DNA of 64,000 nucleotides from Hemibagrus wyckioides (lineage: Eukaryota > Chordata > Actinopteri > Siluriformes > Bagridae), in NCBI RefSeq assembly GCF_019097595.1, contig NC_080719.1:18390001-18454000 (forward strand), read 5' to 3'. Of this stretch, positions 26,385 to 39,291 are shown piece after piece. Below the pieces are notes generated by a model, which was not told the DNA's origin, ran no database searches, and was given only the letters and a program-made list of their open reading frames with translations. The translations under genes were made by a program, and so were the position numbers. The number at the start of each line of letters is the position of its first letter. Within the stretch, counting starts at the first letter, position 1.

Positions 26385-26672
26385 CTCGTCCAATCAGCTG
26401 CATGTAGACGGCAGGTTCCAAGAAGCGACAGTGCAAAAGGTTTATCAGTGGTGTACAGTCCACTGTGTCACGCATGGCCACCCTCTGACAGTCAGCTAAA
26501 GCCATGAAAAACTACGTAATCCAGCTCACATGAGCAGACTGTGTTATCTAAAGAGTTTGACTACATTCAGCTCGGTCAAGTGTCTCGTCTTTATCACTGG
26601 AAGTATTTTTAGTGTAAAAGCAAGTCTTTATTGCATTAACGTTGGTGTGGCGTGAATTCCCTCCAGTTTTAT
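26385..26672 (+). other. possible misp-linked promoter or 5' exon
   Basis: A CCAATCAGCTG motif near 26390 is followed by less AT-rich sequence ending in a donor-like tatgag/gtaggt at about 26673. It could be an alternative first exon of misp, 1 kb before its main exon. No other support exists. Confidence 0.2.
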
Positions 26673-26811
26673 GAGGTAGGTAAAAGACACAGTTCCGTGT
26701 AACTAAGTTTACTTTTATTATTTACTGAAATATTGGAACTAATACGATAGATAAGTGATCAATGTAAGGATTATTTATGTGAGGATTTTTGATGTTAAAA
26801 TAATACTCACA

Positions 26812-27250
26812 CGCAGTGGGGTCCAAAATTCTGAGAGCGCTAGTGAAGTTAGCACATTCTTTTATAATTGAATGCAACTATGATATTTATTAAAACATAT
26901 TTGGCAACAACTCGAACGGAAAGTTCTTTGCAATAGAAATAGAACTTTCTTGTAAACTATTTACATGAATTTCAGAGTATTTGTTATGTCCCTTATTTAA
27001 TGACAGCATGCATTCGAGCTAGCATGGACTCCACAACTTATGATCCATTTTAGATCAAATCCATCGAAGTGTTGTCTGAATACGTGATTCAATAGAAAAG
27101 GAAAAATACAGGAAAAAGTGACCTTTTGTACAAAGTGGTCAATATCACACATTCAAACCAGATTTTGAACATTTACCTCCTTTGTTGTAAATATTTCTGA
27201 TTTTAACGGAAAAAAAGATGGATGACTAACTTTTAGAGGTCTTTTAGCAT
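26812..27250 (+). mobile_element. Tc1/mariner-like remnant
   Basis: It starts with the motif cagtggggtccaaaattctg, then gctagtgaagtta and ttgaatgcaactatgatatt, which I recognise as the end of a common fish DNA transposon. No coding remains and the other terminus is not visible. Confidence 0.45.
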
Positions 27251-27787
27251 TATGTTCTGATTTGAATGCCAACCCTATTATGTGGAATCTTGTATTGTTT
27301 TAAAAACTAAAGCTTCTTGAAACATTTTTTTTAAAGATATAGAAAGCTTAAATTGTAAATGATTAAATGAGGGTGTGCTGAGCCTCCTACAGTTCTTACA
27401 CAACCTTTATTTGGCATCATGTGCTTCACCTTTAAAACTGAACTACCTGTAATAAAGTAAAAGATTTTAAGACATGCCATTCATGTTTTTTTTATTTGGT
27501 TACCATTAGCATTACCATAGTCATATTTACTATCTATTTAAAATGTTTTCCATGTAAATACTAAAATAAATCAAGTTATTGGTTATTATTGGAAAACCTT
27601 TCACAGCAGTTAGTCAGAGAATGATTACAGTTAAGATTTAAACAGTGTCCTGATTTTACAGAGGCAGTCAAACAGTCCTCAAGATGTACAAAGCCGAGGG
27701 AAAGGGAGGATTCTGAGCCGCTCGTATAAAACATCTTCATCACAAGACCTTGTGACTGCTGAGGACCACCAATTATCCACAATCACC

Positions 27788-30700
27788 ATGGCTAGCATTC
27801 CGAAACGGTGGGTGATGAAACCTTTGACACCAAAATTAGAGAAGTCTGACCTCCGGACATTTTTGAGCCCTGGCAGTGAGCCGTATTCCTTAGAGAATAG
27901 CTGGAGTTTCAGCCAGAATGGCGATTCCCATCCATTCTCCACTGATAACATCTCAGTGACCCAGTCCTCTGTGAGAGTCACAAATGGAGAAGGTTTGGTG
28001 GATGTTGTCCATGCCAAGCAAGTGGCTGTGTCTGAAGACAGCAGTGAGGACTGGCAGCCTAGTACACCTACCAGTCCTAGTTCTGTGAACAGTTCAGACT
28101 CCCATGTGGGTTTCTACTCCTTTGTGGATGACCCAACAAGCCCAGAAGCTGAGAAGAATGAAGTTTACATGGTCTCACCAAAGAGGCAAGCCAAACTAAC
28201 TACTCTGAAAGAGAAGAGTAGGTTTAAGCTACAGACTTACATGGAGGAGAGAAGACCTGAGAAGCTGTTTCAAGAGACTAATGGTGATCAGTACCATATT
28301 GGTGAAACATCAGGAGAGGACTATGACAAAGATAAGATGGATCGAAATGAGATCATCCGGAGGCAGGCGCCTAAAAAGAATGCTGTATTCAAAGAACAGT
28401 GGAGTGCCTTGGAGAACCTAGATCTTACTAACTCCCCACAGCGTCTGATCGAAGGATTAAGTGTGTCCTATAGCCCTGTGAGCACAAAACCTCTAGAGTC
28501 TGAAGCAGAGCCCGGCACCATTGACAACCAGCAAATTGACTTCAATGCAGCACGTAAACAGTTCCAAATGATGGAGAGCACAATGCAAAACCCCTTCCAG
28601 AAGAATCCTCAACAAGAAAATGCTTCTCCAAAACTACGTGGACAATCGTTGTCTGCAGGAGCAAAGCTTTTCACAAAGGATGTCAGCAAAACTGAGACCC
28701 AAATGGATGACTATTGGAAGAGACAAAAGAACGAGGCAGAGCCCATCAAGGAGGATCTAGAAAATAGGAGTCAGACTAGCTTGATAGATTTTGTAGAGTT
28801 TGGACTTGACAACCAAAGCATGGACTCTACAAGAGCTGGAAGTTTATCATATGAGCCTTCCATGTTAAACAGCACATCTGTGGCTAGCATGAGTGAAACA
28901 CCCATAGAGCGAGAGATTCGAATAGCTCAGGAACGAGAGCAAGACCTCAGGCGTTCACGAGGTATATTTCTCCCAGACACATCAGAGATGGTTGAAATCA
29001 AGACCAAGCCTATTCTGTCCCTACCAACACCACAAATAAAGCCTCTAAAAGCTAAAGAGCCCAACAGAATGAGTTTCTTCATTCTACGTGAGATGGAAAA
29101 GGGTAATCAGAACACAGGTCTTCAAGGTGAAAGAAAGAGAACTTTTGGTTCTCTGTCAGACCAACTAGACATTATATCTTCCAGCACAAGCCCAAGCATA
29201 AATCTCACTGGCAGATCTATTATTACAGAGGACTCATCAGTTATAGAGAACCCTGAGAATGTAGAAGAAAAGAATGTATTTGTATTTGAGGAGCCTCTCT
29301 CACCCTGCTGCCCTCATCGACACCCAGATGAGACAATCACTTGGAAGGAAAGTACTGCAAAAATTCCAAACCGACTATTTGAAACATACACCAATGAAAA
29401 AACTGCAAACCAGCCATTTTGGATGGCAGATTATAAGCCAAAAGAATCACAGAGAACCTTTAGCACAACGTATCCACTTTCCGTTCCAGCTGAACCTGTA
29501 AGAAGAAGCAGATCTACAGAAGATTGGAAATCTCTTTCTGAGAGCTCAAGCGATTGGCCCCGTATGTTAAATGCCCCAGATAAAATCCGCAAAGAGATCG
29601 AGGAGAACCTCAGACGAGAGCAAGAGCTTCAAGAACTACGAGAAGCAAGCAATCTCTCATTTGCCTCGGATGCCACAATGGCCTCAGATGAGGTGTCTGG
29701 ACAAAGGAATAATGACCAAAATCCAGTAAACATCTCTTATGACAATTCTATAGAGGTAGATGCTGCCCTACCACAAAAATCTACACAGAGGACCAGTTAC
29801 AGTTCCTCTTATTCCTGGAATGTGGATCCCACCCCTGTGTCCTGTACAGCAGTGCCAGGTATCTTCAAAAAGCATGATTATTTATTTAATTTTGAGTTAG
29901 GCTAACCATTTTTGATTTTACAGTAGGATTGCTTGTGCAGGAAGCAGAAAGTTCACATTTCATTAGATTACAAGAGGTCATTAGCAGATAAACAAGGACA
30001 CTGATATGACCCAGTTATACCAGCAATATATCCACCGATTCCCGTAGTGTGAAATTTGAACACGGAAATATCAACGAGTAATAACAGGCTCAAGGCCATG
30101 TTATGATAACAAAATCATAAAAATTCCATTGAATCATATATTGGGCTGTGTTTACATTTTCACACAAGGTAATACATTTCCTGAAACACTTAAAACATGG
30201 TACCTTTTGTTTGAACTCACTGTTTTTTCGTGTGATCAAAAAATATTGGAACACATGACTGACAAGTTTCTTATTGCCCAGGTGTCCTGTTAGACTTAGT
30301 ATTTAAACAGTTAATAGACCTGATTGTCTATTAATTCTTGGTTTTCACCTGTGAAGACTGCATTTGTTGTGTGATCAGAACCATTGCTCAAGCACTGGGA
30401 TTAGCCAATACAACAATTTGGAATGTCCTAAAAAAATATAGAGCGTACTAATACACTAACAACCAGACATCAATAATTTGGCCAAGGAAAACAGCAGCAA
30501 TTGATAACAGAAACATTGCATCGGGAAGGATAAGAGTGGACACCCCTGATTTACAGAGAAATGCATCCAATCTAATTGTAAGGAACTTCATCATGAAACA
30601 AGACAAGACCCCAAACACAACAAATTACCTCATCAAGGGAAAAAGTGGAAAGTTTTAGACTGGTCAAGTCTCCAGACCTTAACCCAGTTGAGGAGCATAT

Positions 30701-32039
30701 CACTTCCTGAAGAGAACCAACAACTAAAGCCAGTAGAAGCCTGGAAAAGCCTAATAAAATAAGAATATAACATTTTGGTGACGTCAGTGGGTCAGTGGCT
30801 ACATACAGTTAACACAAGCAAAAGATATGTATCTGTTCCTATATTTTTGCTCACTCAAACATTGGGTGGTCTGCCACCAAAGGTGCCATGTTCTAAGTTG
30901 TTTAATACGTCTAGATCTAAATATCAGGAAATTAAAAATGGAATTCTGATCTACAGTTTCATTTTTTTTTTTTATGTATCAAACCAAAATGTCTTCAGTA
31001 ATTAGCAAAAACAAGGGATTAGTCTTGCTGTTCCAATACTTTCAGAGAGGGCTGCATATGTGGCTAAGTTTTCTGTTTCACACTGATTTACTGCAGGTCT
31101 CTGATTAACCTTTGCCTTCGTTGTTTATGGATGTCATCAGTGTAGGATGAGACAAAATAGCTTACCTAATTAGCTTCTGAACTTTGATCACATGCAAGGT
31201 GAACCGGGAACAATGCAGCATGAAAAGGTTAATTATTGATCCAATGGACATGGGTGATGATAGTTTCACTATTATTATTTCAAATAATCATTTTATATTA
31301 AATCTTACAGATTATTGGGGTTTTTTTGTGTTTGTTTATTTGGTAATGGTTGGCATATATATAAACTTTTTATTTTTATTTTTATTTCTTTCCAACAGGC
31401 CCTCGTTCAAGACTTTCCTCCATCATGACAGCCCAACCGTGGAGTAGTCTCAAGCACACAACCCCTGCAGTCCATAAGGCAGTTCCTACTCTTCCATCTA
31501 GTCCATTAACTGAAACCTCCTCTCACAAGGGCCTGACAAAGACACTGCTGGATGACTTTGAGGAAAGGCGAGTCAGACTGAAGCTTGAGGAGAGCTCTGT
31601 AAGTGAGCAAGCTACTTTTCCCATATATTCACTGTTCATGGATTTTCCCAAAGTGTAATAGCAAGCAGTGTGTCCTGCCATTGACTGCATCAACAGCACA
31701 CATAGAATCTCAGCAGACTCAACTTTATTGAGTTAAAAAGACAGAAATGAATCAGTAGATATACATAAATTAATACAGAGTATACTCTTAACCCAGAGTG
31801 TTTAACTTTAACTCGGTCTTGTTTTCTAGTATGCTGGAATTCAACCTATTGATGACATTAACAATGAGGTAAGAGGTCTGGTCCTTATCTATCACGTTAC
31901 ATATGTCTAGACCTGCATTTCCTCATTGGTGCTTGTTTGTTTCCTGCAGGTTGTAGAAGTGACTCGTGTAACACGGCACAAAAACACAAGGGCTCTACGC
32001 TGGGAAGCTGGTGTCTATGCCAATGAAGACAATGACTGA
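27788..32039 (+). CDS. misp: MISP (mitotic interactor and substrate of PLK1)
   Basis: MISP is an actin-binding protein phosphorylated by Cdk1 and Plk1; it links cortical actin to spindle positioning and mitotic progression. Exons: 27788-29858 (continuing 5' to an acceptor at 27661), 31399-31598, 31830-31868, 31950-32039. From the ATG at 27788 (atcaccATGg, good context) the product has 799 residues, against 679 in human. Key matches to human MISP are [15 protein letters not shown] near residue 370, and the C-terminal [22 protein letters not shown], then A-L-R-W-E and a final acidic E-D-N-D. The rest is low-complexity and Ser/Glu-rich, as usual for the family. Intron 1 carries a Tc1-like remnant. 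Start uncertainty: the frame is open upstream of 27788, so an N-terminal extension from the 20.5-kb exon is possible. Confidence 0.93.
30235..31045 (+). mobile_element. misp: Tc1/mariner-like remnant in misp intron 1
   Basis: The left end atattggaacacatgactg and right end ctgttccaatactttcaga carry inverted attggaac/gttccaat motifs. Inside, broken code resembles a helix-turn-helix (A-I-A-Q-A-L-G then T-T-I-W-N-V-L-K-K) and S-P-D-L-N-P-V-E. Many stops; inactive. Confidence 0.65.
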
Positions 32040-33291
32040 GTCTGGACATGCTGTTCAAGTGGGAAATATGCATATACCTTAATACTAATGCTAGTAGCAA
32101 TCATCTCCAGACTTGATTATCTGGACAGGCTGGATCTAACTGACATCTTGTACTTATGATGGCACCACCCTTTAAAAACACCCTTAAAGAACTACTGAGG
32201 CAATATTTACCATGAAGGCCCTTCGGAGATACAGAAAACTATGTCATGGTTTGGATTATAACTAATGGGCATTATTTCATGATTTCAGAGTTCTTGGTTG
32301 GAAACATGGCTTCTCTCAATGCTAGAACTTATTTTTTTTACCGAATCATTGCCTGATATTGGTCAGAGTGGTAGAAAATACCGCAGTTTGAACAAACTTG
32401 CCAATAATTGTTCTCTAAGTCATCAGTATTACCAGAAAATACAAAAAAATGGAGGTTTACCAAATTTAAAAAACAAACAAACTTGTAATCATAAATGAAA
32501 ACATCGAAAAGTCTGAGTTGTCTATATCTTAAAATAGTCGTTATATTTTTTTAATGATAGAGAAATCGCACTGATTTTATTATTCAGTTTTAGTAGAAAG
32601 TCAAACTTTTTTATGTACTTTTTTTGATCAGAAGTATGTGTTTCTTTATTACAAACAGAAATCCAGGTTTTAAGTACCATGTATGACTGATTCATGCAAT
32701 ATAACATAATAATAGCAATGCCCAATATAAATAAAATAGAAAGTGCATAGAGTTTAAAACTGACCCTTAATAGAACAGACTCTTCCGCAGGACATGGGTG
32801 AAATAATTTACCATCCAGTAGCTTGAGTAGGTTGTCTAATGTGTTACCTCAGATCATGTTTTGCAAGGCTGGAACAAGCCTTTCAGCTCTTTGTCCTGTG
32901 TTCAGTAACTCGATCATTTAATTTATAACCTAAGAAAGGATGTAAAGGACATATGCACTTGTAGAAGTGAACAGTAGAGGGCATGGAAGAGGGAAGGAAT
33001 TCAGAAGTCCCTTAAAATCACTTAATCAGTTCAGTAACCTCCATTTTAAATAATAACATGAAATAATATGGAGCAGTGTAAGCAACAAGTGGAGAAGGAA
33101 TTTGTCATTTGAAAAACGATCGTAATTTGAAAGACGTTGGGATTTTATTATATCCTAAATCATACCTGATGTCTCTTTCTAACCGAAAGGTATGAACCAA
33201 TTCAGAATCTACAGCAATGTACTATTTAGTGCATTAGTCTAAAACGACTAATGTGATATTTGTATTCATGAATGAAGATTTGATGAGTTGG

Positions 33292-33297
33292 AATAAA
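33292..33297 (+). terminator. misp: candidate misp polyadenylation signal
   Basis: An AATAAA hexamer lies about 1.25 kb after the misp stop codon and is followed within 50 bases by GT-rich sequence (gtctttggtctc). The intervening 32040-33290 is AT-rich with no gene seen and is read as 3' UTR. The poly(A) site itself is not demonstrated. Confidence 0.5.
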
Positions 33298-33440
33298 ACT
33301 AAATGAAATTGTGAACCTACAGTCTTTGGTCTCAGTGCTCTTTATATATGACATAAGCATCATAAAAAATCATCTTTTGAATCTTTTTTGAATGTCTTCT
33401 TTTAAACTGTAGTAATAAAAACATCCAAATTGAGCAGGAA

Positions 33441-33441
33441 T

Positions 33442-33478
<37 letters not shown>

Positions 33479-33660
33479 ATGATCATATTAAAATTTTGTC
33501 GGTCCCATACATAATCATAGACAGTACGACATGCAGTGAAATGCTCTATGTCAAAAAATAATAATATAGAATATAAATAGACTACTAAGAATATGTCAGT
33601 GATGACAACAGAAAATGAATTTAAATGTACAGGTAAGAAAGGGAGAAATATACAGTATAT

Positions 33661-33705
<45 letters not shown>
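33441..33705. repeat. (TTTA)n, (CA)n and (TA)n microsatellites
   Basis: A TTTA run at 33441-33474 and a CA run followed directly by a TA run at 33661-33705. The surrounding 33300-35090 is AT-rich spacer in which I see no certain gene; a donor-like site near 34814 might end an upstream exon of the transporter. Confidence 0.85.
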
Positions 33706-35178
33706 GTATAGTATATGATGAATAGTATATGAATACAAAATACAGTATGGCTGATATGATATGAATATAAATATGATGATAAATTTTATGAATAAAGCGA
33801 ATATGTGTGTAGCTTTTAGTGCACACATGCCAAATATGCTGTGCAAAGATCCAGCTGTGGTAGGAGGTGATGTGCATATAAGTCCAGACATGTCATATAT
33901 CCTGAGGTATGGTATGTCTCGACTTCCACTGTGTCATTATAATATACAGGTCAATTTATTTTACAAACCTTTTAACCTGCTAGAATGGAAACGTCTATGT
34001 TTTATTTTAATTTTGTATGAATTAAAATATTTTATTACTTTATTTCGTATTCATTTTGTAATTTTTTAAAACCTGGATTTTAATTTGTATTTGTATAAAA
34101 TCTTTTTCAAAATCTTAAGAAAAACAATCTAAATTCAGAACCAAATGCATTACATTTAATGTCATAAACAATTTTCATTTAATTCTTATATGCTATACTC
34201 ATTTTTCATAAAAAAAAAACATTGTATTTAAACAATAAAAGAGTAATATTTCCACAGGCTGTTCTAATTGCTCTAAGCCTTTCTCTGGAGCAAATCTTCA
34301 CAGATGAAATTAACATTCAAAAAATTCAATGGTTTAATCTTTTTTGATATGAAAAAAGAGCATAATTAATCAAATGGCAACAAATATTTATTTATTTATT
34401 TATTAAATGTCTATTCACTCGGTTTCTCCATGCCCTGCTTATGTTCTGCTGTTTAATGATGATCTCTGTGCTGTGACATGTCTGGGGAAACTCAGCCCTA
34501 TTCAGTTCTGGGTATTTGTGGTGAATTGTGTATGTTAGATGTTTGTAGATATCCAGGCAATAATGAGTCCTAATGCTGGCATCCACCCAATACAGCTCAT
34601 ATTTTGTATGTTCTGCAGATATACAAGGCATCCCCTAGTTTCCATTTCACTTCCAGTTCTCTAAATTCCTTCTTCTCTTCTGGTGTGTGTAACATTATCA
34701 GTCTTTCTTATAGCTTGGGGCATTCAGTCTATAAACTGCTTCTTTTACTTCATTCCTTCATCATTGCTTTTCATTTAAAGAAGGAGATCAGAAAAGGCAA
34801 AGAGAGTGCTACAGGTATGTACAGTTTTCTCAAATAAAGAATTATATTTATTATTAGATTTTATCCTATATTTCTGAGTCAAGAATAACAAAAGCGTCTT
34901 TCGTTGACTTGAATATACAATAGACATATATGTATTAAATGGTGTAGAGTATATAAAGCTTAATTAATTAATTAATTAAAATTAAAGCATAAAGACATCA
35001 TTCAAAATACAAATCGTGAAAAAAAGGTCTTGTTTATAAGATGAATCAATAGCCAAACAAAATGAAAGTCAAGCATTAGACAGGCTGGCCAGTATGTTTG
35101 ATTTCATCACACTTCTTTGTACGCTATCTTAAAGGTTTATCATCCTTAAGACACTACAAGATCCTCTGGACACATGTA

Positions 35179-38015
35179 ATGGCAAGTTTTTTCACTTTAG
35201 TGGAGCCAGTGGTGGTTATGCACAAACTGGGCAGCTCTTGTTTTGATATGGCTCTCACCCTGACAGTGTACAACCGCTCACTGGAAATATCAGGGGGACA
35301 TACTGACCAAGCCCAAGCGGCTTCCTCGAACTTCTTCCTTATCCATTCCATCATATCTGCAGTAGCGGCCATGTTTTCTAGCATCCCACTAGGCCGCATC
35401 GCAGACCGATGGGGACCTAAAGTGTTCTTGGTCATCCCTCAGCTGGGTTCTCTGATGGGAATGTGCTTTCTGCTGGTCTTCCTGTTCCACAATCTACCTT
35501 TGGAGTTCCTTTTCCTCGGATCCATGGTGTATGGCCTCAGCGGAGGTCCTCCTGCTTTCTGGGCTGGTGTTGCAGCTTTGGCGTCACTCAGCTCGAACCA
35601 GAAGCACCGCACTTTAAAACTCAGCGTGGTGGATCTCTGTGTTGGCATCGCAGGGGTGCTGGGTGGTCTGTTATCTGGATATGTGTACCAGTTAGGACAT
35701 CAAGGACTGGTCCTTTTAATGACTTCCATGCTCTTCAGTGCAGCGTCGCTTTTTTATGCCGTGTTTCTTCTGTCCAGTTCAAGGCAAAAGTGTGATGAGA
35801 AGGAGCAGCTGCTGTCAAGTGGGGAGAAGATGGACAGAGTAGCAGTGGGGCTGTTGATATCAGCTATTGTGGTGTTTGATCTGGGAATGATTGGAGCAGA
35901 GGATGTTCTCACGCTCTATGTGCTGAAGCCTCCAATGAGCTGGGATTCAGTGTGGGCTGGTTATGGCAGCGCAGCCACTAACGCCATGTATCTGACCAGC
36001 TTCCTCGGGGTGCTTGTGCTCTCTGGTGTGCTCGGAGACGTGGCCCTGTCTCTGCTTGGAATCGTGTCCAACTGTACAGGAATGGCTATCATGGCATTCA
36101 CAGTGGAGAGCTGGGTTTACTTCATGGGTAGGTGATGTGAGCAGGATAAAACACATAAAATAATAATACAATACTTTCATTCTATCATTCACATAATACA
36201 TATTTCACATATATTTATATCAATATTTGCTCAGTTTATGAAAACTACACTGTAGTACTTAAGACATTGTTCCCAGTCAAGCCACTGATGCTTATCTAAC
36301 ATTTTGTATGGACCTGTTTCCTGACTAACAGCACGAGGGATAATGATGTTTGCCTGTGTTCCCATGCCAACGCTTCGAGCGATGCTGTCCAAAGTTCTGG
36401 ACACACAGCAATACGGTAAGCGAGGCATGAAACAAGAAGCAGATTAGTTGTGTTAAATGGAAAATCCCTTCATGTGAATTATATTTTTAGTGAAATAACT
36501 CCAGGGTTATGACATTTCACAGCAAGCTTCACATGATCGATATATTGCATCACTTGTGATTCAAAGGGGTTCAGTGATGAAAGTGTAAATGTAATGAAAG
36601 TATAAAGAAAGCCTACAGTATGTTTAAATATTTAAGAAAGAATAAAATAAGTTTCAGTATTTTAAATATTTAATAGAAATGAATAAATAAAAAGTATTAT
36701 TGTTTATAACAGGTTTCTGTTCAATTACTTCATATGCTTTAGTCTGACTTGAAAACAGATTGATATATTCAGACAGATTGATATATGAGTATATAATGAT
36801 TATATAAGTTTAAAATATGTCATTGTTTATTAAATATTCTCCAATATACAGATGACAAAATGTGTCAATGATAAGCATGAGGGCATTTTGGATTTTGCCT
36901 CAGGTCCACTTTGCATCCGCGTAGATGTAAAATTCAATGCAAATTCACACTGAGTTCCTCTAAATGATCTCCTTTATCCTGTGATGAAGCATTTTTCCTG
37001 TGGTCTCGTCCAGGATAAACCCACCCCCATCCACAGGGCTCTCATCCACTCACTGATCCAACTGAACACCATTGGGACATTCTAACCAACCAGCGTCATC
37101 AAAACAACAATCTTTTTAAAGAATGGTGTTTATCCCTGCTGTACCATTCAGGAGATTTAGAATGTACGCCAAGTTGCACTGAAACTGTTCCAGAGGCTTG
37201 TGGTGGCTTGGCACTTGCTTTTTTCCCCCTTTAATTTGTCACATGTCTGTAAATACGGTATATCCTGTCAACAGGTGAGAAACTTAATAATAATAAAGCT
37301 CAATAATCATATGCTCAATCTTTATTCTAGGATGTGTATTTGGGAGGCTGCAGTTGGCTCTAGCTGTGACTGAGCTTCTGTCTACGGTGCTTTTTACCTC
37401 TATTTACCCTCTCAGTCTGAACTGGTACAGTGGCCTCTGCTTCCTTCTCTCGTGTGCCATCAGCTACCTCAGTGTCATACCCATCCTGTGAGTTTCCCAT
37501 TACTACGGCGAAGGTTTTTGAGAAATTCAGTATAGGAACACATGCTTTTTGCTACAAACTTCTGGCACAAGAAGTATTTCTAGTATTTCTGTATTTCTAC
37601 CTAGCCCAGAAGGGGTTATATATTTATAGGAATGTTCTATAAAAACAAAAGCACTCAGTTTCAGAGATTTAAAGGCGCTATCTTCAACCACTGTAATTCT
37701 GTGTAAGGTTATCATTTTATATCAGACTTGCATTGATATAATAATTTGTTTATTTATACTAATATCCCATAAGTTTAGTTAAGGAAACACTAGTGTACTG
37801 GTAAAAAGGGTTACTCATGTAAATTAGAAGCGTGCATGTTGCACCTTTCACTTTGTGTGGTATGCACTACTATTATTTTTAACATAGTTATCTTTGATAT
37901 GCTGCTTAAAAAGAAAATCCAAATCCTTTCATAACAAATGCTATCATTTTTTTGTTTGTTTGTTTTCAGATACCTGAGGTTCAGGCAGAGGAGAACTGGG
38001 TACACACCTATATAA
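35179..38015 (+). CDS. SLC46-family major facilitator transporter
   Basis: This is a predicted 12-helix membrane carrier of the SLC46 family, which includes the proton-coupled folate transporter SLC46A1 and the TSCOT protein SLC46A2. Exons: 35179-36127, 36332-36415, 37331-37487, 37970-38015. Joined they give 411 residues, slightly short of the usual roughly 450. Seen: V-E-P at residues 8-10 at the start of helix 1 as in SLC46A1 and A3, a glycosylation sequon N-R-S at 32, the MFS loop signature G-R-I-A-D-R-W-G-P-K near 72-81, and E-D-V-L-T-L-Y with W-D-S and G-Y-G-S-A as in SLC46A1. The start is uncertain: a strong acceptor-like tttttcactttag ends at 35200, just before the V-E-P codons, so a spliced N-terminus from an upstream exon (for example one ending near 34814, acag/gtatgt) is an alternative. 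Substrate and exact paralogue cannot be told. Confidence 0.85.
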
Positions 38016-39283
38016 GGGGAAATAGATTTTGTACAGAAATCTGTATTCCAATAATTGCACTAGATATACGAGTGGAAAAGCTACAAACACTATAAGATTA
38101 TCATGTTTCAGCTGTTGACATTTTCCCAGATGTCTCTGTTTCAGCTTGGGGTGAATTTGAGTAGAATATCCTAATATTTCAATAATGTGTTCTGCATCCA
38201 GACAGAGATACAGCTTAAATCCTGCACTAGATATCCTGCAGAGTTTTCCACCAGTTTACTAATTCTACTGCTCTCTGTCCGTTCCGCCATGACTCAGTCC
38301 ACCAAAGATGCCTGGAACTCAGACACTAATTACACTCGGGACTGCAATACAAATGCTCCTCAACAAAGGTCCCTGAATTATTGACAATTAAGTTAGGCAG
38401 GGTTTCCTGAGTGCCACAGCAGAGGATGATGTGCTCCTGAAGCTCTTCTTATTCATTATCATCCATCTGAAAGATCAGGATATGATTTCTGCAGCTCACT
38501 GAGAAGAGTTAGTGGACAAATTGTGTGAAGGTACAACAGCAAGTTCAACTTCTTTGAGAAATATCCAGATTTTGTGGAGTGAAAGCGTCTCCAAAAGCCC
38601 CCTCCAAAATGATCTTTTACGAAGCATTCGTGTTAGAATCATGATCGTGATGTTGCTAATATTTTTTTTGCTGTAACATTTCCAGGCAATAATAAATATA
38701 CAGTGAATATACAACACTACACCCCTATCCAGAAATTGCAGGTTGTTGTGTTGTGACAAAATAAACCCAAGGTAAGTTATTTACACCTTTAATGTAATGC
38801 AGCAACCAACAGAATTCAAATAAAAATATCAAAGAGAAATATTATAGAGATATAAATTATTATTTATTTTTTATTATATTATTTATTATTATAGGTGTGT
38901 AGATTTTATATCATTGTATATAATTTTGTATTAAAATTGCATTAAATAGTCTGTATTATTATGCAATTATTAATTATATAAAATGGCATTTTTAAATAAT
39001 ATAACGTCCTGTTTAGTCAATTAAATCTATATTTAATAAATAAATGAGTAAAATGGTATACGTGAGTGTGCAAATACTGTACTGAACTATGTTCTGTGAA
39101 ATATTCATTTTTCTTCATTTGGCTCGCTTCCATTGCTATATTTTTGTCATTTCAATGCTGTTTTTTAGGCTTACATGGATGGAAAGATGGCAAATTGATA
39201 TGATTATCAGAACTAAGACCACTGTAGTTTTCTTGTCTTTTCCTCTTTTGTATGTTATCCTATTTTTGTTTTCAGTGCCTCTT
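38016..39283. other. transporter 3' UTR and AT-rich spacer
   Basis: No gene recognised. The first part is presumably the 3' UTR of the SLC46-like gene. From 38830 it becomes very AT-rich with simple ATTT repeats. Confidence 0.5.
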
Positions 39284-39291
39284 GTTTTTAT

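Noticed and set aside
27752..27787. Start of misp translation at the GTG at 27752
   Set aside because: GTG is not a plausible start here when an ATG in good context follows at 27788 and the frame is open well upstream to the splice acceptor.
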